Assembly (NCBI RefSeq): GCF_030867145.1
Contig: NC_134442.1
Span: forward strand, 7,145,001 to 7,209,000
Length of the DNA stretch: 64,000 nucleotides
Direction of reading: 5' to 3'
DNA from: Opisthocomus hoazin
Lineage: Eukaryota; Chordata; Aves; Opisthocomiformes; Opisthocomidae
The notes under the pieces were generated by a model. It searched no databases. It saw only the letters and a program-made list of their open reading frames with translations, and had not been told where the DNA came from. Shown here piece after piece: positions 63,327 to 64,000 of this stretch. How positions within the stretch are numbered: the first letter of the stretch is position 1; every line of letters starts with the position of its first letter. The translations under genes and the position numbers were made by a program.

Positions 63327-64000
<674 letters not shown>

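Overview
The window reads as bird genomic DNA. It carries a CR1 LINE 3' end with the bird-type ATTCTGTG tail, a gammaretrovirus-like endogenous retrovirus, a second avian-type solo LTR, and split genes for acrosin, the sperm acrosomal trypsin-like protease. GC content is high and all introns follow GT-AG. Species and chromosome cannot be read from the sequence.

The window is dominated by a head-to-tail tandem array. The unit is about 9.5-9.8 kb and copies look about 99% identical by eye. Taking the sharp junction at 1229/1230 as the boundary, units run 1230-10771, 10772-20449, 20450-30264, 30265-46336 (swollen by a 6.4 kb retrovirus), 46337-57294 and 57295-60990 (cut short). Positions 1-1229 are the tail of a further unit off the left edge. 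A 1.2 kb single-copy spacer follows (60991-62218), then a seventh copy starts at 62219 and runs off the right edge. Each full unit holds, left to right: an acrosin gene on the minus strand; a plus-strand TOPORS-like gene fragment facing away from it; a block of degenerate ~21 bp repeats; a spacer with a CR1 scrap; a second ~21 bp block; a GC-rich segment with a possible minus-strand exon; a 136 bp VNTR full of inverted CCAAT boxes (2 to 4 monomers, which explains most unit-length differences); a GC-rich spacer; and a truncated extra copy of acrosin exon 3 at the junction.

Only acrosin copies 5 (47344-49827) and 6 (57892-60374) have all five coding exons: 349 residues with signal peptide, activation site, His85/Asp134/Ser231 triad and Asp225 specificity residue. 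Copies 1-4 keep intact exons 2-5, but a 733 bp deletion removed exon 1 and the promoter, and this headless version was then amplified. Copies 5 and 7 share a solo LTR in the 3' UTR that copy 6 between them lacks, so units have been reshuffled or converted.

The retrovirus at 39348-45737 (minus strand, 4 bp target duplication CTTA) has LTRs differing by about 3 substitutions and one single-base indel but a heavily broken interior. I found no new gene system. The main interest is the array: a sperm protease gene amplified together with a TOPORS-like fragment and satellites, with legible rearrangement junctions.
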